Positions 39,363-49,981 of a DNA stretch of 64,000 nucleotides are shown here, in pieces. Numbering within the stretch: position 1 is the stretch's first letter; each line of letters starts with the position of its first letter. The notes below the pieces were generated by a model that was given only the letters and a program-made list of their open reading frames with translations, had not been told where the DNA came from and did not search any database. Position numbers and translations under genes: made by a program. Where the stretch lies: the NCBI GenBank assembly GCA_004014935.1, contig CP025321.1:1860001-1924000 (forward strand), written 5' to 3'. Source of the DNA: Saccharomycopsis malanga (Eukaryota; Ascomycota; Saccharomycetes; Ascoideales; Saccharomycopsidaceae).

Positions 39363-39620
39363 GATTTATTTGATTTATTTGATTTATTTGATTTATTTGA
39401 TTTATTTGATTTATTTGATTTATTTGATTTATTTGATTTATTTGATTTATTTGATTTATTTGATTTATTTGATTTATTTGATTTATTTGATTTATTTGAT
39501 TTATTTGATTTATTTGATTTATTTGATTTATTTGATTTATTTGATTTATTTGATTTATTTGATTTATTTGATTTATTTGATTTATTTGATTTATTTGATT
39601 TATTTGATTTATTTGATTTA
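39363..39620 (+). repeat. Pure 9-bp satellite (GATTTATTT), about 28.7 copies
   Basis: 258 bp of uninterrupted GATTTATTT. A 9-bp period keeps frames open, giving fictitious INQ, SNK or IYL repeats. Perfect homogeneity implies recent expansion. The flank is ordinary AT-rich spacer. Confidence 0.97.
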
Positions 39621-39813
39621 CACGGAATACTTGACGAAATCCCATTATAAAACACACAAGTATTACAACAAAAATGATTATAATAATTTATGCGGTGAGA
39701 CCTCGCAAAATTGCAACTTTTTTTCAAAAGTATTCTCATTTTATTAATAAAATACTATATTAGTACATTTATTATCATTAGGATTACAAGTATTGTCATT
39801 TGATTAATTACGA

Positions 39814-39890
39814 TTCTAAATATTCTCATTTTACAAAACAATTCTAAATATTCTCATTTTACAAAACAATTCTAAATATTCTCATTTTAC
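39814..39890 (+). repeat. 28-bp tandem repeat, 2.75 copies
   Basis: Unit TTCTAAATATTCTCATTTTA plus CAAAACAA, at 39814-39841, 39842-39869 and a 21-bp partial to 39890. The visible copies are identical. Confidence 0.9.
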
Positions 39891-40981
39891 TAATTACGAT
39901 CACAAATGTGTATAAATCTATTCAAAACTCCCATCGAATTGCTACACATATCTTGTAGTTTTAACTTATCACATTTCCGCCAGAATCAACCAGTCTAGGC
40001 ACAGCTATGCTTGCTGGAAACTCCATGTACGCCTAGAAAATAAATCAATCTACAAGTTTCACAATGAATTCTAGCCCACTATTGTCGTCTCAATTGCTAC
40101 CGTCAATAACCCTTCTGATCACTCATATTCAGCCTCGGAGATCTGTGATACCCACCAACTAGGCAATCTCTAAATCACACTGACTCTTGAGATAAAACAT
40201 TAACAGAGTCATAGTGTTTCTTATGCAGACATGTTTACCATCCATCTGTTTCAGCATTTCTAATGAGACTCGACCTGGAACTTCCAGTCAGTTTAGTCTA
40301 CATACACAGGCCTAACTGGGTAATTTATAAACACGAGTTACGACCCTCCTGTCTTAAAAGCGGTAAAAAAAGGGCTCCGTAAATTAAAACGTTTTTTTTT
40401 TCTCTGTCTTTCACTACTCTCGTTTGCAGATAAGAGCAATCAGCTCATAATACGCACTTTGAATCACAGCACAACTGAATCAGCAACTAACAACTAAACA
40501 AAGACTTGGCTATTTAGCTTCTAAAACATGTACTAGTGATACTCTTTGCCTGTCTCTCTTTAACTATGGAAGGTGTCTAGACAGTAAGAAGACAATAAAA
40601 AGAACATGCATGTTGCATGCATGCTTTCCATGGCGTTGCATATCCCTTTTTTCTACATTGTGCACAGCACATTGCATCGCACTGCATTGCAGCATCTTTT
40701 GCTCTAAGAATAAATTTCACTAGCCTACGGCAGTGCGCAACTCCTGTACTGAAACAAGACTTTGAATTAGACAACATCAAAACCTTACAAATCTCTGTAA
40801 AAACAACGTAAAATCATTTGAACAAGTATGGAAAAATAAAAAAAATAAAAAACAAACAAGTATAAACAACAAATAACCTTTTTCCCTAAGGACAGAACCA
40901 GAAATTAATACGTGAAGAAAGTGTATAAAAGTAAAAGTTTCAATGTAAAAAAAAAAATGTTCGAATAAAACAACATTTCGA

Positions 40982-42235
40982 TTAATATCCACATTGGCCT
41001 GGATATTTTCTATCATCAAGTGGTTGAGGGAATAAACCGTAGAAAGCTAATCTTTGGAAATCCCATTCGATAGAAGTTTCAGTCTTCCAACTCCAGAAAA
41101 TCCAGCCAGCGCCTTGGTTGTAGGCGTCCAACTGGGCTTCAATGTATTTTCTGGTGTTTTCCTTACGTTCGTCGGACCAAGAAGAAATGTCTTCATTGTT
41201 GTCGCAAGAACCTAAGGAGTTTTCATTTTGATAAGTAGCATCGAATCTGGCTCCTCTTCCTACACCGTTAAGCCATTTGGTACAATCAGTCAAAGCTGCA
41301 GACCACTCTCCGGTAACAGACCAGTGGTATTCAGTTTTAGTGTTGTTGCCTTGGTTACATACAAACTCTACGTGGTGGTCGATATCTCTTTCCAACTCTT
41401 CGGTGCTGAAGACTTGGTATCTATGATGATCAACAACAACGCCCCAGTAATCGCTCAACTGCAACTTGTCGTCCCAGTAATTTTGCTTTCTGAAAGCGTC
41501 ATGGACAATAACGTTTGTGACGGAGTCAGCATCGTTACGGATAATGTCATACCCATCGTAATAGTAGTCACTGATGGTGTCAATGTCTAAATAAGTGCCT
41601 AAAGGTTCGTTGACCAACTCAATTCCAATGACCACGTCGGAATAGTTGGTGCCTCCGTATTTTTTAGCAATGGTAGTGAGTACATCCTTTGTTTTGTTCA
41701 AGTTGTCATCTTTGAACCATGCCAAATATTCAGCATCTTCTCTATAACCAGAATTGTCAAATCCGTTCTGGCTGCCTGGAACACCGTGCAAGTCAATCCA
41801 GGCGCTAATGCCATAAGTTTTAGCCCACTCCAAGGCTTTATCCAAATAAGGAACTTGGCCTTGGACATAAGGGTCTTCGTCAAGAGCAAGGAAAGCCCAG
41901 TAGCCAATTGGGATTCTGACGAAATTTAAGCCCAAATCAGACATTTGTTGGAAATCGGCCTCAGTGATCCAACTGGCCCAATGAGCTTCCAATCTTTCTT
42001 TGGCCAAATCTTTTCCTAAAGCCAAGGTGTAATGGTACTCGTCAGCAGGAGGATTTTTCTTGTCTACCGCTTCAAACAAGGATGGATTCATATATGGCTC
42101 CAAAACAAACCAACCGCCCAAATTGACACCCTTTATGGTGCCTTTCTTTGAATAATCGAATCTGCGGTGAAGAATGCTAGCACACATCACAGTGCTGGCA
42201 AGAGTGAAGAGTTGTATGAGCTTGTTGAACAACAT
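40982..42235 (-). CDS. EXG1: Exo-1,3-beta-glucanase, GH5 family (EXG1/XOG1)
   Basis: 417 residues. A signal peptide of about 19 residues ([14 protein letters not shown]) is followed by LHRR, a plausible Kex2-type processing site. GH5 landmarks: [15 protein letters not shown]-type start (here [15 protein letters not shown], about residue 35), [29 protein letters not shown], acid/base Glu in IELVNEPLG (about 205-215), [11 protein letters not shown], nucleophile Glu in [12 protein letters not shown] (about 310), and IFWSWKTE. It removes glucose from the non-reducing ends of cell-wall beta-1,3-glucan, and is secreted. Length is close to that of the Candida and Saccharomyces enzymes (about 440). 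The protein ends KYPGQCGY, with the family's conserved Cys. Confidence 0.96.
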   Translation of the reverse strand: MLFNKLIQLFTLASTVMCASILHRRFDYSKKGTIKGVNLGGWFVLEPYMNPSLFEAVDKKNPPADEYHYTLALGKDLAKERLEAHWASWITEADFQQMSDLGLNFVRIPIGYWAFLALDEDPYVQGQVPYLDKALEWAKTYGISAWIDLHGVPGSQNGFDNSGYREDAEYLAWFKDDNLNKTKDVLTTIAKKYGGTNYSDVVIGIELVNEPLGTYLDIDTISDYYYDGYDIIRNDADSVTNVIVHDAFRKQNYWDDKLQLSDYWGVVVDHHRYQVFSTEELERDIDHHVEFVCNQGNNTKTEYHWSVTGEWSAALTDCTKWLNGVGRGARFDATYQNENSLGSCDNNEDISSWSDERKENTRKYIEAQLDAYNQGAGWIFWSWKTETSIEWDFQRLAFYGLFPQPLDDRKYPGQCGY

Positions 42236-43909
42236 TGTTCTTATTCTATATTTTGAAATGCAAATGCGAAGCTTTTGGATCTATTTACTGCATTGAAAGG
42301 AAATAAACGAGTGGTCAAACGTATACCAGGGTGAAAAGTTGGATAGAGCGCACGTTTGATCAAATATATCTAGCGAAAGAGTAGCTATATAGTACAACTG
42401 GGAGAAAGAAAGAAGAAAAAACAAACAAAAAAAAGAGATACAGGGAATGTTTGTACAGTGGATATAATAATGAATAAAAGAGCTTTTCCTGGATATTTGC
42501 CTCTTTATTTATACGCTGAAATATAAATTAAGCGCCGAGAGCTAAGCGCCGACATAAAACAAGAAGTGACAATGTAGACATTGCGTATATGATGATAGTG
42601 GGTAATGCAAGTCCGTGTGCAGTTTTACATGTATGTATATGTACATGCATGCAGCCTGTAAGACGTTTTTCCCGATTTGGACGGCGATCCCCTAGCAACC
42701 ATCCCTTCAGTTTCCCATCTCAGTCCTGACACATTTAGGCAGTAGCAGAGTTGTGAGAGGATTTCAAAGTAGAAGCAGCGGGTTTGAAATAGAGGTTTGA
42801 AGAGAAGAAACAAAGAGAAAAACAAAACAAAAAAAATTATGGAGAAAACCAATGGAAAAAAAATCTTCTAATAACACAGTTAATCCCCCTTGTAGAGCTA
42901 GTAGGGCTGCTATAAATGGAGTAAGAAGCTAGATTTCTATATTTGTCAATAAAACTCTATTCTAGGAACCTTAATCTGAGGTGTTCTCTGGTGTCCAACG
43001 TGTATATTTAGAAATGGCGCTGCCAATCTCATCGCCTCGTTATAATCTAGATTGATTACTTATTTATCACTGGCCTGACAAGGCAGCCCCGTTCTATTTC
43101 ATATACAACCTGTAAAATGAAACAGTGAAAGCATTTTTTTCTATTTGCTTTCTGGCCAGGTACTGCCATATACCCAGTTGAGTGTGTTTCCATTTACATG
43201 TAGAAATGTTCAGCGTCTTGATAACAGTATACAAGAGCAAAGCAACTGTATCATCAATACTGACGTTGGCTTATCCATCACCTGTATACACCAACAAGGT
43301 TTATTCGTGCACGAATGCCACGCATAGGACAAACCATTCCAACTATTGGGCTTTTGCCATTACAATGTCGAGAATACGCGGCCTATGTTTGCGGGAACAA
43401 GCAAGAATTGTCTTTCCTCGCAATAACAATAGAACAGTAAATCTACGCGTGTTTTGTTCTTCGCGGAACTCAAAAATAAACAACTTGCACAACTTAAAAT
43501 CCGTTACTTTGGAAGCACTGTCAAAACATATACACCAACTGTCTCATTTTCCATAGTTTTTCGTTCTTCTTAGTAACTCAGGTTCCTAATTGGATCCGTA
43601 TTCCCAAGACGCGAACAGTCACCATTGATACATATTTATTTATAGAAAACAGTCTAAATTTGGACTCCCGTATTCTATAAAAATGTTTACTAAACATTTG
43701 TGATGAACATTTTTACACATCTACTCAATCAGGTCGTACCACCAATCACACAAGTTCTGTCTTGTCATTTATTTTAATAATAATGACAATCTTATATTTC
43801 AGATTATCATTTATTTTAATAATAATAATAATCTTATATTTCAGATTATCATTTATTTTAGAAAATTTCATATCATTATAGTACAAGGTAATTATACAAA
43901 ATACTCGTC
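42236..43909. other. Long spacer, EXG1 upstream region, with a 42-bp repeat
   Basis: About 1.7 kb. EXG1 lies to the left and the IES4-like gene converges on this spacer from the right, so the left part includes the EXG1 promoter. The frames 43145-43327 and 43182-43556 lack recognisable content. A 42-bp tandem repeat lies at 43768-43861. No complete repeat-family copy was found. Confidence 0.55.
43768..43861. repeat. 42-bp tandem repeat, about 2.2 copies, resembling a short-element tail
   Basis: Units at 43768-43809 and 43810-43851, each ATTTATTTTAATAATAAT, then AATCTTATATTTC and AGATTATC. The AATAATCTTATATTTC part looks like the 3' end of the short element family on the minus strand, here without any body. 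Confidence 0.6.
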
Positions 43910-44344
43910 TCACACACTGATTCCCTCGGGTTCTGGTTCTGGCTTCATATCGGTTCCTTCCGAATCTACTTTTTCCAGGGTTTCTTCCATACTCTTTTCC
44001 TCTTCGTTTGGCAACTTGTATGCTTCAATATTGCCGCTTATCCACAGCTTAAAGTTCATCTTGTAACCAGTAAAAGATTTTACTTCTCTTGGTTTTTTTG
44101 TCCAAGGCCGTACTACTACTATGTTTTTCGTTTTTTCTTCTCCTTTACTGTGGTCTTCTGTTTTCACTCTCGCCTCTGCCAAAGGCGTTCCACCTCCAGA
44201 AAACGGCACTACACTGTCTAAATTCTCATTACTTCCATTAAGCAACTGAGTCGTACTGTTTTTCATTAACGTCTGAACACTCTGTACAAGCTCGGGCGAT
44301 GTAAACTTGAGAGTCACAAACTTTTTCTGCTTTCTTGGAGCCAT
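43910..44344 (-). CDS. IES4: Small acidic-tailed protein, IES4-like (INO80 subunit), tentative
   Basis: 144 residues. Basic start (MAPRKQKKFVTLKF), a variable middle, then VVRPWTKKPREVKSFTGYKMNFKLWISG at about 84-111 and an acidic C-terminus (EEEKSMEETLEKVDSEG). As I remember it, S. cerevisiae Ies4 (116 residues, an INO80 chromatin-remodelling subunit) has a matching PW...IKSFSGYKVN...W core. The single core match plus similar size is the basis for the name. The alternative is an unrelated small nuclear protein. The start is a clear ATG and the gene stands alone, flanked by spacer and repeats. Confidence 0.55.
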   Translation of the reverse strand: MAPRKQKKFVTLKFTSPELVQSVQTLMKNSTTQLLNGSNENLDSVVPFSGGGTPLAEARVKTEDHSKGEEKTKNIVVVRPWTKKPREVKSFTGYKMNFKLWISGNIEAYKLPNEEEKSMEETLEKVDSEGTDMKPEPEPEGISV

Positions 44345-44524
44345 ATTTACGTTGCGTATTATCGTGATTGAAGATATTTTATAGGCTTCCTACACCATCT
44401 TCTCTTTATAGTATCTCTATTATCATCACTTGATTATAAACATTTCAATGTGCGGGTAGCAACTTGTGCATTTCGATGCACGTCTCATGTGGGATAAGCC
44501 CTTTCAACTTCCGCCCTTATACTG

Positions 44525-44702
44525 ATAATATTCTCTTTTATTTTGAGTCCAGTAAATATCAGTTCGGTATATACGCGCAAGAGTCTTGATGGGGAAAACC
44601 CAATTCATATGTAAGCATTTAGGCTAGGCTATGCACTTGCCTGTGAGTATTGTAAATACTACTAGGGATCAAACCCTTGAGTCTGTTAGGTCTTTTTCCT
44701 CG
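44525..44702 (-). mobile_element. Short-family element S12, box B retained, head absent
   Basis: Minus strand. ATATTCTCTTTTATTTTGAG tail side, AGTCCAGTAAATATCAG, GTATATACGCGC. On the minus strand AAGGGTTTGATCCCT (44664-44678) is a box B-type T-arm, followed 5' by AGACTCAAGG. The 5' head with box A is not found, as expected for 5' truncation. Confidence 0.6.
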
Positions 44703-45230
44703 TTTATTATTTTTATTTAGTATGATTCCTAACAGAAGTGTAAACAATTCTGATACGACCTTATTCAAGTCAAGAATACGTTTCTGTTGTTTACTTACTG
44801 TTACTATTGTTATCATTATCATAATTCCCATTTTGGCATAATAATTATTACTATTTTGGCATAGTTATTGTATAAAACTCCAAGTCGTATTTTTTATCAC
44901 CCTGGTCCAGATATATTGGCAAAAAAACAGCATTTCAGAGGAGCCTATTACAATTCCTAAAGCTTTATTCTGATCTTTTAGAAACCACCATGAAAATTTA
45001 CTATCAAATGCCCATATAACGTTAAAATATAGGATTCAAATAAAGATGAAAATCCCTTAAAAATACACTATACCGATAAATTAACTAACCAACTCGATTA
45101 TCACTAAAAATCATCTGCCAATTAATTTATTATTAACATATGTAAAAAGTATAATGACATAAAGAAAATAAGCACTTTCTAGATTACTATCCAAGTATCC
45201 TGTTGATTATTTTAAGAAGATTAATGTATC

Positions 45231-45400
45231 AATGGTGGTAAACTTCTATTTGCTTCTAGTCCTATGGTTTGGTTGACTAGGGGCATTAAATCCCATTATT
45301 CTTTATTTTTCTTTTTACCATTGGTCTTCTTGCTTCATTTTGCCAATTCAAATTGACTAGACTTACCAATTGGCACTCAAGTTGTAGCCACTTTCCCAGG
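45231..45400. repeat. Diverged repeat block, also at 61803-61960
   Basis: Shares, in the same strand and order, CTTCTAGTCCTATGGTT-type, ATTATTCTTTATTT-type, ATTGGTCTTC and TTGACT segments with 61803-61960. By eye roughly two thirds identical. It lies beyond the 3' end of long element C but beyond the opposite-facing body of copy E, so it is probably a separate sequence rather than part of the long element. Confidence 0.4.
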
Positions 45401-45559
45401 CTATTTGGTCTACAGTAGAACCTTTGATTAAGTTTTTGAGAATTGTTCCCATTGTACGCTCTATTTGAGACTCTATTTCCATCTTTATTTCAAAATAGTT
45501 CTACCCTTTTATCTTGTTAGTTACGATTTTACCCATTCTCCGTTCAATACAAATTTATA

Positions 45560-46665
45560 GTAATATTACAAACTATAAACCAGTTGCATAAATAAACATA
45601 ATCTAAAAAATATATTTTTGCCCCCATTTTAATTTAGGCTTTGAACAATAAAACTCTTTCAACGTACTTGACATTTTGTTGTATTAAAAAGTAAAAAACT
45701 CTTATAATGTTTGACAAATCAGTTAACGGTCAATTTACCACTTTTATAAGAATGCAATAAACTAAATCAACAACAAGAACAGGGAAAAGACACAGTAACA
45801 TTTAACCATTTCCAATAGTAACTTGATAGCAATAAATGTTTTTTTAAAGCGGTCTTCCCTGAATAGAGGTATAAAGCGTATTGATAAGCAGATTACGCTT
45901 TACCGAGCTCCATAAAATATTCAATGTATAGAAGAAATCCAAATATGCTAATTTGGCAATACGTAGTGATTCCATATCTATTATAAGCTCCTCTGAGAAC
46001 CTACAAGAAATAAATACTTTTTTTAGCTCTTCAAATACGCGTTTATTTGAAATAAAAGCTCATCAAAATCCTGAAAGAGACCCATATAAAACTTCAAGCA
46101 ACCAAACACTATGGATTATGTCAGGAAATAAGGGAAACCTCCCTGATGGGCGAATAACACGAGTTTTTTTTTATTATGTGTTATTTTAACAAACTGGTAC
46201 TTTCTCACTATTAAATAATTTGTAAAAGCCGAATATTAATAAAAAGTACAAGGGATAAAACTCCAATATTTGAAGAGTACTGGAGTTTTTTTTTGTATGG
46301 TTTGGTTTCCTGTAAAGACTTTAGAATTTGATTTTAAAGAATCAACTTTTTGTCAAATTTGGCTACTTTCCATTATATCAAATATTTACTCGATAATCTA
46401 ATTTGGTTTATTAAAAATAGTATTATAAAATAGCAAAAAAATTTTAAATGTTAGGGTATGTTTTTTCAAATCAAAATAACCTGGATAACACTGAGTTAAT
46501 TGGATAAAATGTTTGATGATTACTCCAAAACTGCAGCAGTGCGAATCGAGTTCCAAAACCCCAAGTGAGGAACGCCACACTTGTTTTTCTGCACTATTCT
46601 GCACTATTTTGTGTGGCGCATGGCCTATCCAACTTGGCCACTTGGAAATAGTAAGGCAATATTAA
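45560..46665 (-). mobile_element. Long tRNA-headed element, copy C
   Basis: Minus strand. Head near 46535-46648 has all landmarks: TTGGCCACTTGG side, GGCGCATGGCC, GTGTGGCG and CGCCACAC arms around two 10-bp units, and CGAATCGAGTTCC (box B region). The body is diverged from A and B (mostly recognisable, e.g. TTACGCTTTACCGAGCTCCA) and ends about 45560 near TAGTAATATTAC. No ORF longer than 78 codons. Confidence 0.7.
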
Positions 46666-46671
46666 GTGGTG

Positions 46672-46940
46672 TCATATAACTCGAGCCCAGTAAATATCAA
46701 TTTCGTATATTCGCGCAAGGTAGTTTACAAGACTCAATAATGTTCTGTTTATTTAATTGTGCCACCCAATTGGTTGAAACAGTAAGCACTATTAATCTCG
46801 GTCGTATTTCAGACAGTTACCTGTTCAACATTGTAAACGCAGCGAAAAAAAACGGTTGTAGTCAGAGTCGAACCCAGGAATCTGCCAAGTCTTTTTCTCT
46901 TCTCTAAGAACACTAATCACTGAGCCATACGGCCCAATGG
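46672..46940 (-). mobile_element. Short-family element S13, longest form, box A and box B
   Basis: Minus strand, about 270 bp. Reading on that strand: CCATTGGGCCGTATGGCTCA, GTGATTAGTGTTCTTAGAG, AAAAAGACTTGGCAGATTCC, then box B GGGTTCGACTC (46865-46875 region), about 110 bp of extra body, and the family 3' end ACTGGGCTCGAGTTATATGA. It represents the subfamily that keeps a full tRNA-like box A/box B pair about 70 bp apart. Adjoins the 5' side of long element C in the same orientation. Confidence 0.75.
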
Positions 46941-47015
46941 TTATAATAAAGGTTAATATACCATCATATATAGGGCCGGGTAACCCCTGTATAATAGTTT
47001 TCTAAGCAAAATTAT

Positions 47016-49466
47016 ATGAATCTCATCACTATTGGTGACTTATTGAAGAATCATAACAAAGTAAAAACGATGCTGGCAACATCCCCGAGTCCGGCGAGCA
47101 CACCTGTTCCAGAGACAAGTCATCCCAAAGGGGTAACCATTGAGAAAATCACGACATTTGCTCGGCAACAGAAACTTGGAGAGATACAAGATGCGGTCAA
47201 AAGACTTGAATATATGCTTGAACAGAATCCACGAGATACTGCCATGTGGAGCGAGCTAATCTCGCGAGTGCAGCTTCAGGAGGGGGCGGCCAACCCAGAG
47301 GCTGTGCGGAAGGTTTATGAAGGATTTCTTGACAAGTTTCCGGGCCGCGGAGATGTGTATTTAGGGTATATAAAGTATGAGTTAGGCCGTAAGGAAATTG
47401 AGCGTGTAGAGGCACTTTTTGAGCGGTGCTTGACGCGGTGCTACGACATGGGCTTGTGGGGAGCGTATATTGACTATGTTCGGGAGAAAAATAACATTAT
47501 TACGGGAGGCCAAGAGGCACGGCAGGTTGTAATACTGAGTTACGATGTAGCCTTGCGATCAGTAGGAATTGATCTTGATGCGGGAGATATGTGGGCAAGC
47601 TATCTTAGTTTTGTTGATGAATGGAATCCCATTAGCACATGGGAGGTGCAGCAGAAGATTGAGTTAAAGCGACGTATTTTCAAACAAGCCGTGGTGATTC
47701 CTACCCACAAGCTTGAAGAGCTATGGGCGTTATATACGGCATTTGAGAATGAGCAGAGTAGCGTGAATGCTCGTAAGCATATTTCGGACGTAAGTCTGCA
47801 GTATATAGCAGCTCGTACTTGGTATAAAGAGTTCACCAACATGACAAAATCAATGGTGGTGAATGCCAATGGTAAGGAGCAAAGCTTGGTAGATCTGTAC
47901 AAAGTCTGGATTAACTTGGAGAAACATAACAAGCTCCAGTTGAACGAAAAAGCCTTAAACAATCGAATAGAATATTCCTATGTGAAAAGCGTGCAAAAGT
48001 TTCCGTTTTATCCTCAGCTTTGGTTTGATTATGTAGAATTCAAGCTCAAAGACTCGTCTTCAAACGTCTTTTACAAGGAAGAACACTACAATATAGGAGT
48101 GAACCTTTTAAACGAAGCGTTAGAATACTGTCCGTATTCCACTCTACTTACATACTTGTTAGCCGAAATATATGAGCTTCAAAATGAGCCTAGTTTAGTG
48201 ACCAAAACATTCGATGCTCTAATCGACCGGTTCCTCAACCAATATGAGCAGCTTCTATTGGACGAACAGTATTTGGAAACCGAGTTGGCAAAACCCGTTT
48301 ATGGAGAAACCCAGAAAAACAACAACAACGACGACGACGAGGAAGACCAAGAACAAGTTGTAGAAAACCCCCTGGACTGCATCACTAGAGAATTGGTCGA
48401 CCGTTATACATTGTATGTGAAAAATATCCAAACAAACAAGTTGAAGTTGGAAAGATTGATCACTGCCATTTATATCAACTATATCAAAGTAGCCAAACGA
48501 GCTATCAAGAAAAGCAACTCGCGCACAATTTTCAAAGAAGCCCGTAAACGATTCAAAAACTTAACCTGGCATATTTATTATGAAGAAGCATTGTTTGAAT
48601 ATCACACATCGTCCAATCAACAGAATGGAGTGAAAATTGCTTTGAAAATCTTTGACACTGGTATGAAAAACTTGGATTTGCACCACTACAAAAACTTTCC
48701 CTTTTTAGTAAAATATTTCAAGTTTTTAATCCTAATAAATGACTACACAAATATCAAGTCATTGTTTGAGATTTGCATCAAAAACTTGACTGCGGAAACA
48801 GACCAAAAGCACACTTTCCAACGAGAATCAACCTTGAAGGCACTTTTCAAACTTCTTTTCCGCTACGAATTATATAACAACAATCTTCTCTCTTTGCAGA
48901 CGCTCAAACAACGCTACAACGACATTTTCCCTACCGATTCTTCTCTTCATGTCTTCAGCCAACCGTTCAAAGAGTACGACGGCTTGAATCTTATCCAAGA
49001 GTTCGACGTCAACATCAATTCCAACATCTTGTTCAACTCTTGGACAGATTACGAGACCAATATCAATGACATCTTGTACACTGTAGAAAATAACACTCTT
49101 CCTAAAGACATTAGAAACAAAATCAAACAAGAACATCTTCTTGACTCCTATTCTTCTGATGATGAAAATACCGACTTTGATTTGCAGAATTACGGCTTCA
49201 AATCTAAATCATCCAAACCCGATTTGAAACGGCCATATGAACCTTCTTCCCCAGAAGATTCTGATGTTCAAGATGATGATTACGACCCCTCGGTTCTCGA
49301 CGATGTCTCGCTGTTCTCTGGCAAAGATATAGATGATGGTAAACCTTTTGTCTCTGATAATATTTACAATTTGCTAAGAGTCCTTCCAAATGCAAACTCT
49401 TTTGATAAAAAGATCTTTGATTCCCACAAATTGGTCAACTTGTTGAGAGAGTTGAACATCCCTTAG
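47016..49466 (+). CDS. RNA14: RNA14, cleavage factor IA subunit
   Basis: 816 residues; S. cerevisiae Rna14 is 677. HAT (half-TPR) repeats run from about residue 45 to 560; among them are AVRKVYEGFLDKFPGRGDVYLGY and the very conserved YVREKNNIITGGQEARQVV (about 153-172). An acidic insertion (NNNNDDDDEEDQEQ) lies near residue 430. The C-terminal ~150 residues are disordered and acidic, ending with DNIYNLLRVLPNA, the monkeytail region that binds Rna15 in the family. Rna14 forms the scaffold of CF IA, needed for cleavage and polyadenylation of pre-mRNA. Start is the ATG at 47016; the repeat S13 lies only 76 bp upstream, so the promoter includes repeat sequence. The first ~500 bp are richer in GC than the rest. 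Confidence 0.95.
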   Translation: MNLITIGDLLKNHNKVKTMLATSPSPASTPVPETSHPKGVTIEKITTFARQQKLGEIQDAVKRLEYMLEQNPRDTAMWSELISRVQLQEGAANPEAVRKVYEGFLDKFPGRGDVYLGYIKYELGRKEIERVEALFERCLTRCYDMGLWGAYIDYVREKNNIITGGQEARQVVILSYDVALRSVGIDLDAGDMWASYLSFVDEWNPISTWEVQQKIELKRRIFKQAVVIPTHKLEELWALYTAFENEQSSVNARKHISDVSLQYIAARTWYKEFTNMTKSMVVNANGKEQSLVDLYKVWINLEKHNKLQLNEKALNNRIEYSYVKSVQKFPFYPQLWFDYVEFKLKDSSSNVFYKEEHYNIGVNLLNEALEYCPYSTLLTYLLAEIYELQNEPSLVTKTFDALIDRFLNQYEQLLLDEQYLETELAKPVYGETQKNNNNDDDEEDQEQVVENPLDCITRELVDRYTLYVKNIQTNKLKLERLITAIYINYIKVAKRAIKKSNSRTIFKEARKRFKNLTWHIYYEEALFEYHTSSNQQNGVKIALKIFDTGMKNLDLHHYKNFPFLVKYFKFLILINDYTNIKSLFEICIKNLTAETDQKHTFQRESTLKALFKLLFRYELYNNNLLSLQTLKQRYNDIFPTDSSLHVFSQPFKEYDGLNLIQEFDVNINSNILFNSWTDYETNINDILYTVENNTLPKDIRNKIKQEHLLDSYSSDDENTDFDLQNYGFKSKSSKPDLKRPYEPSSPEDSDVQDDDYDPSVLDDVSLFSGKDIDDGKPFVSDNIYNLLRVLPNANSFDKKIFDSHKLVNLLRELNIP

Positions 49467-49981
49467 ATTATAAGATATATGCTCCACGTTTTTCACACCG
49501 TAAATTTTGTTTGCTTTGGCCTACAAAGAATGGGGTATAGTAATATAGTGTTTGTATAAGCGATATATATTGCATTAAATGTATGATTAGAATCCAACTA
49601 ACTAGACATTGATTCAAAATCGCTAGTAGAAGGTTCAAGAACTTTATCCAATTTTACACCATTAACAAAACTACTATATGAAATCATGTATTATTCATCA
49701 CTGGGCCGGATGGCTCAGTTGTTAGCATTCTCATAAAAGAGAAAAATTCCAAACAGGCACACGGGTTCGATTTCCATCACGACACTTTTTACTCACTGCT
49801 TTTACAATGTTGAGTGCAACTGTCTGAAACACGACCTAGACCAATAGTACTTACATTCCAACCCATTGAGTGAGACAATTATGATAAACAGGACATTATT
49901 GGGCTTTACAAAATACCTTTTGGGTCGAAATATATGATATTATTATTATAATCACTGTAAACTTTTTAAATCTAATTCTAA
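49467..49981. other. Intergenic spacer with one short element
   Basis: 515 bp between convergent RNA14 and BTA1. Half of it is short element S14 (49699-49951). Confidence 0.7.
49699..49951 (+). mobile_element. Short-family element S14, full form with box A and box B
   Basis: About 253 bp, plus strand. CACTGGGCCGGATGGCTCAG, box A TGGCTCAGTTG (49711-49721), GAAAAATTCCAAACAGGCAC, box B GGTTCGATTTC (49764-49774), then a body with GAGTGCAACTGTCTGAAACA, TTACATTCCAACCCATTGA and GGACATTATTGGGC. It ends GGGTCGAAATATATGATATT and an ATTATTATA tail. Box A and box B are about 50 bp apart. Best single copy for the ancestral tRNA-like structure. ATCACTG occurs at both ends but is too short to call a duplication. 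Confidence 0.8.

Larger units (their letters stand above)
38757..40981. other. Long AT-rich spacer with 9-bp satellite and other repeats
   Basis: About 2.2 kb between SKY1 and EXG1. It contains the 9-bp array (39363-39620), a 28-bp repeat (39814-39890) and palindromic GCATGC-rich sequence near 40605-40640. Several small frames (38851-39237, 38909-39133, 40617-40811) show no recognisable product. Frames through the 9-bp array are open only because the unit is a multiple of three. Confidence 0.65.
44345..47015. other. Repeat-filled spacer
   Basis: About 2.7 kb between the IES4-like gene and RNA14. It holds S12 (44525-44702), a block similar to 61803-61960 (45231-45400), long element C (45560-46665) and S13 (46672-46940). 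The rest is AT-rich. Confidence 0.7.

Noticed and set aside
39310-39747. Three open frames through the 9-bp array that would encode INQ, SNK or IYL repeat proteins
   Set aside because: A 9-bp repeat without stops keeps several frames open on both strands; nothing outside the array supports coding.
43182-43556. 124-codon frame between EXG1 and the IES4-like gene
   Set aside because: No ATG at its start, overlaps another frame, composition like spacer.
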